Below are positions 43,676 to 53,250 of a DNA stretch of 64,000 nt, in pieces. Source of the DNA: Polaribacter sp. Z022 (lineage in GTDB: Bacteria; Bacteroidota; Bacteroidia; Flavobacteriales; Flavobacteriaceae). Numbering within the stretch: position 1 is the stretch's first letter; each line of letters begins with the position of its first letter. Made by a program: the position numbers and the translations under genes. The DNA is taken from contig NZ_JALCZO010000001.1 in assembly GCF_023555495.1 (NCBI RefSeq), positions 310,001 through 374,000 on the forward strand. Reading direction: 5' to 3'. Under the pieces are notes generated by a model. It was not told where the DNA came from, ran no database searches, and saw only the letters and a program-made list of their open reading frames with translations.

Positions 43676-45751
43676 ATGAGTGCTCCAAAAAGATATACAA
43701 TTACAGCAGCTTTACCTTATACAAATGGTCCTATTCATATTGGTCATTTAGCAGGTGTTTACGTTCCAGCAGATATTTATGCACGTTATTTACGTTTAAC
43801 GGGTAATGATGTTGCTTACATTTCTGGTTCTGATGAACATGGAGCTGCAATACCAATGAGAGCTAAAAAAGAAGGAGTTTCTCCTCAAGTTATTATAGAT
43901 AAATATCATGGAATTATCAAACAATCTTTTGCGGATTTTGGTATTTCTTTTGATAATTACTCAAGAACTTCAGCTAAAATTCATCATGAAACTGCCTCTG
44001 ATTTTTTTACAAAAATGTATAATGATGGTGAGTTTGTAGAAGAAGTTTCTGCGCAATTATATGACGCTGAAGCAAATCAGTTTTTAGCAGATAGGTTTGT
44101 AATTGGTACTTGCCCTAAATGTGGATTTGAAGAAAGTTATGGAGATCAGTGTGAAAACTGTGGAACTAGCCATAATGCAACAGATTTAATAAATCCAAAA
44201 TCTTCAATTACAGGAAATACACCAAGCTTAAAAGAAACTAAACACTGGTTTTTGCCTTTAGATAAACACGAAGCTTTTTTACGTGAATGGATTTTAGAAG
44301 GTCATAAAAACGACTGGAAACCTAATGTTTACGGACAAGTAAAAAGTTGGGTAGAAGATGGATTAAGACCAAGAGCTGTAACTAGAGATTTAGATTGGGG
44401 AATTCCTGTTCCTGTAGAAGGAGCAGAAGGAAAAGTATTGTATGTTTGGTTTGATGCGCCTATTGGATATATTTCTTCTACCAAAGAATGGGCAGCAAGA
44501 GAAGGAAAAAATTGGGAAGATTATTGGAAAAAAGACGATACTAAAATGGTTCATTTTATAGGGAAAGACAATATTGTTTTTCACTGTATAATTTTTCCAG
44601 CAATGTTAAAAGCGCATGGAGATTATATTTTACCAGAAAATGTACCAGCAAACGAATTTTTAAATTTAGAAGGAAATAAATTATCAACTTCTAAAAATTG
44701 GGCAGTTTGGTTGCATGAGTATTTAGAAGAATTTCCAAATCAGCAAGATGTTTTACGTTATACATTAACTGCAAACGCACCAGAAAGTAAAGACAACGAT
44801 TTTACTTGGAAAGATTTTCAGACAAAAAATAATAGCGAATTGGTTGCCATTTTTGGTAACTTTATTAATAGAGTTGTAGTTTTAACCAACAAATACTATT
44901 CAGGAATTATACCAACTCCAAATGACTTTACAGAAGTTGATGAAGATGTTTTAGCGGCTGTAAAAGAGTTTCCGAATATTATTGGTAAATCAATTGAAAG
45001 ATATCGTTTTAGAGAAGCATCTCAAGAATTAATGAATTTAGCAAGACTTGGAAACAAGTATTTAGCTGATGAAGAGCCATGGAAAGTAATTAAAGTAGAT
45101 GCAGAACGTGTACAAACAATTATGTATGTTGCTTTGCAAATTTCTGCAGCTTTAGCAGTTGTTTCTGAACCTTTCTTACCTTTTACATCAACTAAATTAA
45201 AAGGAATTTTAAATTTAAATGTCAATTCGAACGAGGTTGAGAAATCTCTTTCTTGGGAAGATATTACAGAAAAAGATGTTTTAATTGCTGCGCAACATCA
45301 AATAAATAAAGCTGAGTTATTATTTTCTAAAATTGAAGATAAAACCATTGAAATTCAGTTAGAAAAATTACAAGCTACAAAGCTTGCAAACGAACAAGAA
45401 AACAAAGTTGTAGAACCTCAAAAAGAAACGATTGAATTTGATGATTTCACCAAACTAGATATTAGAATTGGTACTATTTTAGAAGCAGAAAAAGTTGCTA
45501 AAACGAAGAAGCTTTTAAAATTAAAAGTTGATGTGGGTATAGATACAAGAACCATAGTTTCTGGTATTGCTGAGAGCTTTTCTCCAGAAGAAATTATAGG
45601 TCAGCAAGTTTCTGTTTTGGTAAATTTAGCGCCAAGAAAAATTAGAGGAGTAGAAAGCCAAGGAATGATTTTAATGACTGATACTCCAGATGGTAAACTT
45701 GCTTTTGTAGAACCAACCAAAGACGTTAAAAACGGACAACAAGTGAGTTAA
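43676..45751 (+). CDS. metG: Methionyl-tRNA synthetase
   Basis: 691 residues. Class I motifs HIGH at 21-24 and KLSTS near residue 333. Zinc knuckle [18 protein letters not shown] near 145. The anticodon-binding helical domain and a C-terminal tRNA-binding OB fold ([14 protein letters not shown] onward) complete the dimeric MetRS type. Essential, monocistronic, with its own promoter and a strong terminator. Confidence 0.97.
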   Translation: MSAPKRYTITAALPYTNGPIHIGHLAGVYVPADIYARYLRLTGNDVAYISGSDEHGAAIPMRAKKEGVSPQVIIDKYHGIIKQSFADFGISFDNYSRTSAKIHHETASDFFTKMYNDGEFVEEVSAQLYDAEANQFLADRFVIGTCPKCGFEESYGDQCENCGTSHNATDLINPKSSITGNTPSLKETKHWFLPLDKHEAFLREWILEGHKNDWKPNVYGQVKSWVEDGLRPRAVTRDLDWGIPVPVEGAEGKVLYVWFDAPIGYISSTKEWAAREGKNWEDYWKKDDTKMVHFIGKDNIVFHCIIFPAMLKAHGDYILPENVPANEFLNLEGNKLSTSKNWAVWLHEYLEEFPNQQDVLRYTLTANAPESKDNDFTWKDFQTKNNSELVAIFGNFINRVVVLTNKYYSGIIPTPNDFTEVDEDVLAAVKEFPNIIGKSIERYRFREASQELMNLARLGNKYLADEEPWKVIKVDAERVQTIMYVALQISAALAVVSEPFLPFTSTKLKGILNLNVNSNEVEKSLSWEDITEKDVLIAAQHQINKAELLFSKIEDKTIEIQLEKLQATKLANEQENKVVEPQKETIEFDDFTKLDIRIGTILEAEKVAKTKKLLKLKVDVGIDTRTIVSGIAESFSPEEIIGQQVSVLVNLAPRKIRGVESQGMILMTDTPDGKLAFVEPTKDVKNGQQVS

Positions 45752-45770
45752 CTATTATAAATATTAACTA

Positions 45771-45800
45771 AAAAAGGCCCGCTAAATAACGGGCCTTTTT
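45771..45800 (+). terminator. Intrinsic terminator after metG
   Basis: Perfect 11-bp stem AAAAAGGCCCG / CGGGCCTTTTT around an 8-base loop, followed by T residues. Confidence 0.92.
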
Positions 45801-45926
45801 TTATTTAATTTAGTTAAATTTTATTAAAATATTTAATATTCTTCAATAAAAATACAAAATTCATACATTTATATAATACATTGGCATTGTTTTTGAAGAT
45901 TTTTATCAAAATAAAATTTTAAAGCT

Positions 45927-48359
45927 ATGTTAAATAATTACAAAAAAGTTATAAAAAATATTTCTTTTATAACACTATTACTTTTCTTACAAAACAGTTT
46001 AATTAGTCAAGAACTATATCAACACAAAAAAATTGATTCAGTCTTTGATAATTACACAAAACCTTTTCAAGAAGTTATTTATACACATATAAATAAGTCT
46101 AAATTTATAAAAGGAGAAACATTAGGTTTTACTTCTTATGCTTTTAATGAGCAAAAAAAACAATTAACTACATTAACCACTAACTTGTATTGTATTATAA
46201 CAGATGTCAACAACAAAGTGGTTAAAAAGAAACTTATAAAAGTAGAAAATGGTATTGCTAACGGCTCTTTTAATATAGATTCTAAATTTAAAAGCGGAAC
46301 ATATACTTTTAAAGCGTATACAAATTGGATGCTCAATTTTTCTAAAAACAATTACTTTGTAGACACTTTTAATGTTATAGATCCAGAAACTACAAAGTTT
46401 GCTCAAAAAACACTAAAAAACACTAAAATTGATGTACAAATTTTACCAGAAAGTGGTCATTTATTAAACAATGTAATAAATACAATGGGTGTTGTTGTTA
46501 AAGATAATAAAGGTTATGGAGTAGCAGATTTAGAAGGGAATATTTACGATTCAAATAACAATCAAATTACTTCATTTACTCTTAATCCACTTGGTATAGG
46601 TAGGTTTTCATTTATCCCTAAAAAAGACAAAAGTTACTATGCTGTATTAAATTATGAAGGTAAAGAGAAAAAAATTAATTTAACAGAAGAAATAAAACTA
46701 TCTGGAGTAATTTTAAAAATTACAGAAAATAAAAATAATGCTTTAATATCTGTTGTTACTAATAAAAATACGTTGCCAAAAATTAAAGAAAAAAAATACA
46801 AACTTACTTTTCATAATGGTAATATTTTAAATACTATAAACATAAATTTTAATAACAAATTAAATATTGTAAATAAAGTTCCTCTAAAAAACTTATCAAG
46901 AGGTGTTAATATTTTTACTCTTTTTGATGAAAAAAATAGACCAATTGCAGAAAGAATGTTTTTTAACTACAGTAAGTTAAACGTTATAAAAAGTAAAGGT
47001 TTAACTAAAAGAATTATTAACGACTCTATAATAAGTACAACTTTAAATTTTGAAGACGCTAAAAGAAGAGGTTTTAATAATCTAAGTGTTTCAATACTAC
47101 CTAAAGGAACAAAATCATATCAAAAAAACTCAAATATCATTTCTCAAGTTTTAGTACAGCCTTATATAAAGGGAGTTATTGAAAATGGTGGTTACTATTT
47201 TACAAATATTAATAAAGAAAAAAAATATCAATTAGATAATTTATTACTAACACAAGGGTGGAGTAGTTTTAATTGGGAAGAAATATTTAATTACGATAAT
47301 AATCATCCTTATTTATTTGAAAAAGGGATATCATTAAAAGCAAATATTCCTAATTCTAAAAAAACAAATACTTTTTATATACATAATTTAACTAATAGAA
47401 CTCCTGAAGTAATAAGTTTTGATAAAAAAATAAACTCATTTTCTTCAGATAATTATTTTCCTTTAGATAATGAAAGCTTATATATTTCTAGAGTAGATAA
47501 AAAAGGAAAATTAAAACCACTTGGTTCTTATCTACAATTCTACCCAAACGAAATTCCTGTTAGTACATCTATAATTGAAAGACTAAACCCTAAACAAGAT
47601 TTTTATGCTTCAGAAAACTTATCTGAAGTATATGATTTTCAAAGTTTAAACAAAAAAGAAATGTTAGATGAAGTTGTAATTAAAACAAATCTAGAAAAAA
47701 AGCGAATGGAAAAAATTAAAAATAAATCTCATGGCGATGTTTATTTTGTTAATAAAGACAAAATACATTTAACATTGGCTCGCTTTCTAAATGGAAAATC
47801 TGGGCTCTTTGCTAGAGATTACTTCACTACCAGTACTTTTAATGTGAGTATTGTAGCAAATACTCCAAATATTGGACTAAAAAACCCAGGACGTACCTTA
47901 ATTTCTTCACCTGCTATATTTATTGATGATATACAAATAATGGATAGTCAAATGTTATTTAATTACTCTCTATTTGATGTAGATTACATAGAGATAAATA
48001 TAACAGAACATTTTACTGGTTTTAATAGAGGTATTGGTACTATTAGAATTATTACAGATCCTTCAAAATTTGATTTAAATATTCCTTCTGTAAGTAAGTT
48101 TAAATTTCCTATAACATTTGCTAAAGCAAAAAGGTTTTATGTCCCTAAATATCAAAATTATAATAATTCATTTTATAAAAATTACGGAGTTATAGACTGG
48201 TTACCTATAAATCAAATAAATAGAAATGGAAATCTAAATATTGAATTTATTAACAAACAACCTAATGACGTAAAATTGTTTATTGAAGGTGTAACAGAAG
48301 ATGGAGATTATATTTTTGAAGAAAAAACAATTACAGTAAAGCCAAATAAAAACATATAA
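45927..48359 (+). CDS. Large secreted protein with MG2-like and receptor-plug-like parts
   Basis: 810 residues. A hydrophobic signal segment is near residues 10-27 (ISFITLLLFLQNSLISQ). Residues 45-140 resemble an MG2 macroglobulin-like domain (IYTHINKSKFIKGETLGFTSY, the HxxKxxYxxGE-like pattern). The centre is of unknown beta-rich type. Residues 630-720 resemble a TonB-receptor plug (DEVVIKTNLEKK near 590, LARFLNGKSGLFAR, SSPAIFIDDIQI, DVDYIEINITE, RGIGTIRIIT), but no beta-barrel follows. Such combined proteins occur in Bacteroidota; role unknown, possibly surface assembly. Single gene between two terminators. Confidence 0.7.
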   Translation: MLNNYKKVIKNISFITLLLFLQNSLISQELYQHKKIDSVFDNYTKPFQEVIYTHINKSKFIKGETLGFTSYAFNEQKKQLTTLTTNLYCIITDVNNKVVKKKLIKVENGIANGSFNIDSKFKSGTYTFKAYTNWMLNFSKNNYFVDTFNVIDPETTKFAQKTLKNTKIDVQILPESGHLLNNVINTMGVVVKDNKGYGVADLEGNIYDSNNNQITSFTLNPLGIGRFSFIPKKDKSYYAVLNYEGKEKKINLTEEIKLSGVILKITENKNNALISVVTNKNTLPKIKEKKYKLTFHNGNILNTININFNNKLNIVNKVPLKNLSRGVNIFTLFDEKNRPIAERMFFNYSKLNVIKSKGLTKRIINDSIISTTLNFEDAKRRGFNNLSVSILPKGTKSYQKNSNIISQVLVQPYIKGVIENGGYYFTNINKEKKYQLDNLLLTQGWSSFNWEEIFNYDNNHPYLFEKGISLKANIPNSKKTNTFYIHNLTNRTPEVISFDKKINSFSSDNYFPLDNESLYISRVDKKGKLKPLGSYLQFYPNEIPVSTSIIERLNPKQDFYASENLSEVYDFQSLNKKEMLDEVVIKTNLEKKRMEKIKNKSHGDVYFVNKDKIHLTLARFLNGKSGLFARDYFTTSTFNVSIVANTPNIGLKNPGRTLISSPAIFIDDIQIMDSQMLFNYSLFDVDYIEINITEHFTGFNRGIGTIRIITDPSKFDLNIPSVSKFKFPITFAKAKRFYVPKYQNYNNSFYKNYGVIDWLPINQINRNGNLNIEFINKQPNDVKLFIEGVTEDGDYIFEEKTITVKPNKNI

Positions 48360-48377
48360 CTATCATTATAAAAAAGT

Positions 48378-48406
48378 AAAGCTCCTAATTAAATATTAGG
48401 AGCTTT
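48378..48406. terminator. Bidirectional intrinsic terminator
   Basis: Stem AAAGCTCCTAAT / ATTAGGAGCTTT around loop TAAAT with T tract; between convergent genes. Confidence 0.88.
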
Positions 48407-48427
48407 TTTTATGATCAATTAAATTTT

Positions 48428-50644
48428 CTAACCTAAAACTGTTTTCTTTTTTAATTCATTTACAAAAGGTTGACTATATATTCTTTTACCTAAAGCTGCA
48501 TTAATTGCATTTGCAACAGCACCACCTGCTGGTGGTAAACCTGGTTCTCCTAAACCAGTTGGAGATAATTCATTTTCTACGAAATGAACCTCAACTTTTG
48601 GAGTTTCTTGCATTCTAATTAATTTATAAGTATCAAAGTTTTTAGAACTTGGTTTTCCATCTTCAAAAGAAAAATCGGCATACATTGCATGCCCTATTCC
48701 ATCTAAAACACCACCTTCTACTTGGTTTCTAGCACCTGTAGGGTTAACAACTACACCACAATCTACAGCTACTGTTACTTTTTTAATTATAGGAAATCCA
48801 TCTTTTAAAACAATATCTGCTATTTCTGCAACATGTGTATTATGACTATAATAAGCAGAAAAACCTTGAAAAACGCCTTCTTTAGTATTTCCCCAATTTG
48901 CTTTTTCTCTCACTAATTTAATAGTGTCTTCCATTCTTTGACCCGAATATTGAATTTGCTTGTCTTTTGTTCCTTTTACATTTTGTAATAAGTCTAAACG
49001 TAATTGAATCGTATCAATATTCATTTCTGTAGCTAATTCATCAAAGAAACTTTGTTCTGCAAATGCTAAAAAGTTGGTATAAGGTGCTCTCCAAGCTCCT
49101 GTTGTAATGTTACTTTTATAATTAGCTGTTTCAATTTTTAAATTTGGAATACATCCTGCTGGAAAAAAATGTGGAATTACACCAAACATATTCGAATTTA
49201 TAGCAGCTTCTTTTAAATGATAACCTGTTACTTTTCCATCTTTTAAAGCTGCAGCAATTCTATATTTAATTGCAGGCCTGTAAACTCCTGTAGTCATATC
49301 ATCTTCTCTGGTAGAGACTAATTTTACAGGTTTTTTAATTTTATGTGATATTTCTGCAACTTCATACACAAAATCTCCATACAAACGTCTACCAAAACCA
49401 CCACCCATTCTTGTCATTTCTACATGGATTTTTTCTTTATCTACACCAAACATATCAGAAACTACACTTTCTGCAGCTTGTGGTGTTTGTACTGGCCCAA
49501 CTAAATGTATTTTTTCTGAAGTAACATCAGCATAAAAATTCATAGGCTCCATACAATTGTGTGGTAAAAATGGAGAGTGATATGTTTTTTCCAACACTTT
49601 ATCTGCTTTTGCAAAAGCATCTTTTACATTACCATCTTCTCTTCTACTATTTAGTTGATTACCATCTAAAATTTTGGTTAAAATTTTATCGTGATTTTCT
49701 GTACTTTCAACTTTAGAATCTATTTCCCATTTAGCAGAAAGTGCTTTTTTACCTTTAATAGCTGCCCAAGTATTTTCTGCAATAACCACAACTTTATCAG
49801 AATCAGAAATTTGAAAAGTCCAACTTCTTTTTCCAGACTTCTTAAATTCTCTTACTTTTTCGCCAATAGTAATTACATCAATAACACCTTTTACTTTTTT
49901 TGCTTCATCTGCATTAAAAGACACTAACTTCTGACCAAAAGCTGGTGGTCTTAACACTGAAGCAATTACCATGTTTTTAGCCTTAAAATCTAGACCAAAT
50001 AATGGTTTACCAGTAATAATTTTATCAATATCTACATTTACAATCTCTTGCCCAATAATGGTGTAATCTTTAACTTTTTTTAGTTTTACATTTTCTGGAA
50101 CTTCTAAAACAGCAGCTTCTTTTACAACATCTCCATAACCTAGTTTATCTCCATTTGCATTTGTTATAATTCCTTTTGATGCTTTACAAGTAGATGCTTC
50201 TACTTTCCATTTTGCAGCTGCTGCATTTACTAACATTTGTTTAGTAGTTGCACCTGTTTGTCTTAATGCATCCCAACCAAAACGAATAGACTGACTTCCA
50301 CCTGCAATTTGTCTTTTAAAATTTTTGGTATCTAAAGCACCTTGTACAACATTAACTTTACTCCATTCTACATCTAACTCTTCTGCAATAATCATTGGCA
50401 TAGATGTTTTTACACCCTGACCTATTTCTGGATTTGGAGAAAAAATTGTCACATAACCTTCATCAGAAATTTTAATAAAGGCATTAAAATCGTTAAAGTT
50501 TAAACTTTCTATATCTACAGGCATTACTGCCTCTTTAGTACAAGCTGTAAGTAAATTAAAGCCAACTAACATTCCTCCACTGGCTAAAATTGAGGTTTTT
50601 AAAAAATTTCTTCTACTAAAATTATGGGTTTTATGGGTTTTCAT
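48428..50644 (-). CDS. iorB: Molybdopterin-binding aldehyde/isoquinoline oxidoreductase large subunit
   Basis: 738 residues. Twin-arginine signal FSRRNFLKTSILASGG at the N-terminus, so the folded enzyme is exported with its cofactor. Xanthine dehydrogenase-family signatures follow: GQGVKTSMPMIIAEELDVEW, MEPMNFYADVT, MTRMGGGFGRRLYGDFV, and near the C-terminus GLGEPGLPPAGGAVANAI with the catalytic Glu. This is the periplasmic IorB type. Paired with the 2Fe-2S subunit 17 bases upstream. The substrate could be an aldehyde or N-heterocycle. No cytochrome subunit gene is adjacent. Confidence 0.87.
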   Translation of the reverse strand: MKTHKTHNFSRRNFLKTSILASGGMLVGFNLLTACTKEAVMPVDIESLNFNDFNAFIKISDEGYVTIFSPNPEIGQGVKTSMPMIIAEELDVEWSKVNVVQGALDTKNFKRQIAGGSQSIRFGWDALRQTGATTKQMLVNAAAAKWKVEASTCKASKGIITNANGDKLGYGDVVKEAAVLEVPENVKLKKVKDYTIIGQEIVNVDIDKIITGKPLFGLDFKAKNMVIASVLRPPAFGQKLVSFNADEAKKVKGVIDVITIGEKVREFKKSGKRSWTFQISDSDKVVVIAENTWAAIKGKKALSAKWEIDSKVESTENHDKILTKILDGNQLNSRREDGNVKDAFAKADKVLEKTYHSPFLPHNCMEPMNFYADVTSEKIHLVGPVQTPQAAESVVSDMFGVDKEKIHVEMTRMGGGFGRRLYGDFVYEVAEISHKIKKPVKLVSTREDDMTTGVYRPAIKYRIAAALKDGKVTGYHLKEAAINSNMFGVIPHFFPAGCIPNLKIETANYKSNITTGAWRAPYTNFLAFAEQSFFDELATEMNIDTIQLRLDLLQNVKGTKDKQIQYSGQRMEDTIKLVREKANWGNTKEGVFQGFSAYYSHNTHVAEIADIVLKDGFPIIKKVTVAVDCGVVVNPTGARNQVEGGVLDGIGHAMYADFSFEDGKPSSKNFDTYKLIRMQETPKVEVHFVENELSPTGLGEPGLPPAGGAVANAINAALGKRIYSQPFVNELKKKTVLG

Positions 50645-50661
50645 TTTCTAAATTTTAGTGA

Positions 50662-51123
50662 TTAAGACATTTTTGCTGCAGCAACTTTTACTGCTTTTTC
50701 TATTCTATTATATGAAGCACATCTGCAAATATTACCATGCATTGCTTCTCTTATTTCTTCTTCTGAAGGGTTTTTATTCTCTTCTAAAAATGAAGAAGCT
50801 GTCATTATTTGTCCTGCTTGACAATAGCCACATTGAGGCACATCAATCTCTTTCCAAGCTTCTTGTACTGGATGATTTCCGTCTTTAGAAAGACCTTCTA
50901 TAGTGGTTATTTTTACATCGTCTAAAATAGAAACTTGCATTTGACAACTTTTTGTTGCAACACCATCTATATGTACAGTACATGCACCACATTGTGCAAT
51001 TCCGCAACCAAATTTTGTACCTACTAAATTTAATTCATCTCTTAAAATCCATAATAATGGTGTATCTGCATCTGCAGTAACAGAACGTTCTTTTCCGTTA
51101 ATATGTAGTGTATAATTTGGCAT
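50662..51123 (-). CDS. iorA: 2Fe-2S subunit of molybdenum hydroxylase
   Basis: 153 residues with two 2Fe-2S sites: a plant-type ferredoxin site (TKFGCGIAQCGACTVHIDG near 38, last Cys in TKSCQMQV) and the second helical site (PQCGYCQAGQIM near 96, ICRCASYNRI near 132). It carries electrons from the molybdenum cofactor. No own signal peptide, so it is exported with the large subunit. Upstream of iorB in the same operon. Confidence 0.92.
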   Translation of the reverse strand: MPNYTLHINGKERSVTADADTPLLWILRDELNLVGTKFGCGIAQCGACTVHIDGVATKSCQMQVSILDDVKITTIEGLSKDGNHPVQEAWKEIDVPQCGYCQAGQIMTASSFLEENKNPSEEEIREAMHGNICRCASYNRIEKAVKVAAAKMS

Positions 51124-51266
51124 ACAATTTAGCTTTATAATGAACTTGGAAGTTACAAAAAATAGTTTTTGATATTATGTAACCAAATTAAAAGAAAGAA
51201 TTTTAAGATGTTTTTAACAATAAAGCTTGAAATATCTTATAAAAAAGAAGAAAATGTTAAATCTAA

Positions 51267-52112
51267 TTAAGACTCATGTAAAACTAAAAAAGGAATATCT
51301 GTATGGTAGCTAATTTCTTCTACTTTATTATGAAATAATATTTGTTGAAAATAATTTAGGTTTTTTGCAACCATTGCAATCATATCTATACTTCTACTTT
51401 TTACAAAGCATTGTAAAGCGTCTTTAGCTTTTTTATTTGTTAAAAAATGTAAGCTATATCTATTATTATAAAGGTAATCTTCTAATAGCTCTTTATTTTT
51501 TTGTTCTTGTGGGTTTAGTGTAGAAGGTTTTCTTCCAATATTTAAAACTCTTAGAGAAGCTCTATTTTTATCTAATATTTCAGATAGAGGTTGTAACAAT
51601 TGCAAACCACTAGACAAAGAAAAATCTGTTGGAAAAGCAACCTCATCTATTCTATTAAATTTTGCATTTTCTGGTACAACTAGGGTTGTACATTTAACTT
51701 TAGTAATTACATCTCCAGTATTAGCTCCAATAATAAATTTATCTAAACCACTTGCTCCTTTGGTTCCCATAACAATAACATCTACTTTTTTTTCTTCTAT
51801 ATGTTGTCTTATAGATTCTAAAAAGAAATTGGTATCTGTTAATGTATAGAATTGGTGTTTTGTATTGTTAGAAAATTTTTCTAAAATTTTTTTTAATACT
51901 AATTTTAATTGTGTTTTAGCTTGTTCTATAGTATTATCTGCAACTAGGTTTTGAGAAGAAGAATGTAAATAATCATCTGTCACATCATTATTTAATTCAT
52001 TTACATGTAATAGGTAAAAATTACATTCTGAATCTTTATAAAAATTCAATGCATACACAATAGCATTCCAAGAATTATCTGAAAAATCTGTTGGTAATAA
52101 TATTGTTTTCAT
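51267..52112 (-). CDS. Universal stress protein with two Usp domains
   Basis: 281 residues. Usp domain 1 covers about 1-148 (ILLPTDFSDNSWNAIVYAL; VIVMGTKGASGLDKFIIGANTGDVI is the ATP-binding signature). Domain 2 covers about 150-281, lacks the GxxGxxxx signature, and resembles a degenerate copy. Its promoter region holds a TGA-N6-TCA dyad, which makes control by the adjacent CRP-type regulator likely. Confidence 0.87.
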   Translation of the reverse strand: MKTILLPTDFSDNSWNAIVYALNFYKDSECNFYLLHVNELNNDVTDDYLHSSSQNLVADNTIEQAKTQLKLVLKKILEKFSNNTKHQFYTLTDTNFFLESIRQHIEEKKVDVIVMGTKGASGLDKFIIGANTGDVITKVKCTTLVVPENAKFNRIDEVAFPTDFSLSSGLQLLQPLSEILDKNRASLRVLNIGRKPSTLNPQEQKNKELLEDYLYNNRYSLHFLTNKKAKDALQCFVKSRSIDMIAMVAKNLNYFQQILFHNKVEEISYHTDIPFLVLHES

Positions 52113-52166
52113 TAAAAATTCACCTTAGTAAAAAGGCAAATTTATTGTTATAGTACTTTTCAAAAA

Positions 52167-52180
52167 ATGATATTGGTCAT
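52167..52180 (-). promoter_or_regulatory. CRP/FNR-like dyad upstream of the universal stress protein gene
   Basis: ATGATATTGGTCAT (plus strand) has ATGA-N6-TCAT symmetry and is centred about 61 bases upstream of the start at 52112. Same layout as the site at 54554-54571. Confidence 0.55.
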
Positions 52181-52203
52181 ACTTAAATTTAACCCACTCA
52201 TTA

Positions 52204-53250
52204 TCAGCACATTTCTTGCAATCTATTTATATCTAAAATTCTTATTGTTCTACCTTCTATTTCAATTATACCTTGCTTTTTAAAGTTAGACATTGTTCTA
52301 ATTAAAGTTTCTGTAGCTATACCTGCAACACTTGCTAAATCTATTCTAGATATTTTTATTTGTTCTTCTGGTTTACGATTTAATTTTTCTGCAAATTTTA
52401 AAATAGTACTTGCAGTCTTTTTACTTACAGAGCTATAAGCCATTTGCAAAAGTTGGTCTTTAACAACAGCTAAATCTCCTGTTAATAATTCTATTAATTC
52501 TAAGGTTACTTTATGATTTTTATTTAAAACACTAGTTAAGGCTTTTTTAGAAAGACCTACTAATTCTGTTTTTTGAATTGCTGTTGCAGATTCTTGATAA
52601 GCTAAATTTTGGGTAAATGAAGTATATCCAAACAAATCATCTTCTTTGTATAAAGCTGTTGTAAGCTGTTTACCTTGTTCATCTAATTTGTGACATTTTA
52701 TAAGACCACTAATTATTAAATAGATGTAATTTGAGTTATTACCTTCTTTATAGATTATAGCATCTTTAGGAAAATGAAACGTTTCTCCATTATCATCAAA
52801 ATAATTTTTTAAATCATTTAAACTTCTAATTTCTTCTTCTACTTCAGTTTCATTTTTTTCTTCTCTTCTCTCTTTTAATATAGATGCTTTAGCTATTCTA
52901 CTTTCTATTGCACTAATTAACTCGTCTTCTGTAAATGGTTTTGTTATATAATCATCTGCACCTAAATCCATTCCTTTTCTCACATCTTTTCTTTCTGTTT
53001 TAGCAGATAAAAAAATAAAAGGTATGTGTTTGGTTATATCATTATTTGTTAAAGCTTCTAATACACCATAGCCATCTAACTCTGGCATCATAATATCGCA
53101 AACTATAATGTCTGGTATAATTTCTTTAGCTACTTTAATTCCAACTTTACCATTTTCTGCATTATAAACCTGGTAATTAGACAATTCTAAAAGTTCTGTA
53201 GTATTTTCTCTTAAAACTTCATCGTCTTCAATTAATAATATTTTTTTCAT
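52204..53250 (-). CDS. Response regulator: receiver - cyclic-nucleotide-type domain - Crp helix-turn-helix
   Basis: 348 residues. Receiver domain (1-120) with Asp in IIVCDIMMPELDGYG near residue 53 and Lys in YITKPFTEDEL near 105. A Glu-rich linker, then a cyclic-nucleotide-type barrel (about 150-265, FHFPKDAIIYKEGNNSNYIYLIISG). Crp helix-turn-helix (about 285-340) with recognition segment LASVAGIATETLIRTMSNF. The barrel lacks FNR-type Fe-S cysteines, so signal input is probably via the receiver. It is translationally coupled to the histidine kinase (ATGA overlap), so the kinase phosphorylates it. Confidence 0.9.
   Translation of the reverse strand: MKKILLIEDDEVLRENTTELLELSNYQVYNAENGKVGIKVAKEIIPDIIVCDIMMPELDGYGVLEALTNNDITKHIPFIFLSAKTERKDVRKGMDLGADDYITKPFTEDELISAIESRIAKASILKERREEKNETEVEEEIRSLNDLKNYFDDNGETFHFPKDAIIYKEGNNSNYIYLIISGLIKCHKLDEQGKQLTTALYKEDDLFGYTSFTQNLAYQESATAIQKTELVGLSKKALTSVLNKNHKVTLELIELLTGDLAVVKDQLLQMAYSSVSKKTASTILKFAEKLNRKPEEQIKISRIDLASVAGIATETLIRTMSNFKKQGIIEIEGRTIRILDINRLQEMC

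Noticed and set aside
51140..51185. Third CRP/FNR-like site upstream of iorA (GTTAC/GTAAC arms)
   Set aside because: Lacks the TGA-N6-TCA core and has wide, irregular spacing.
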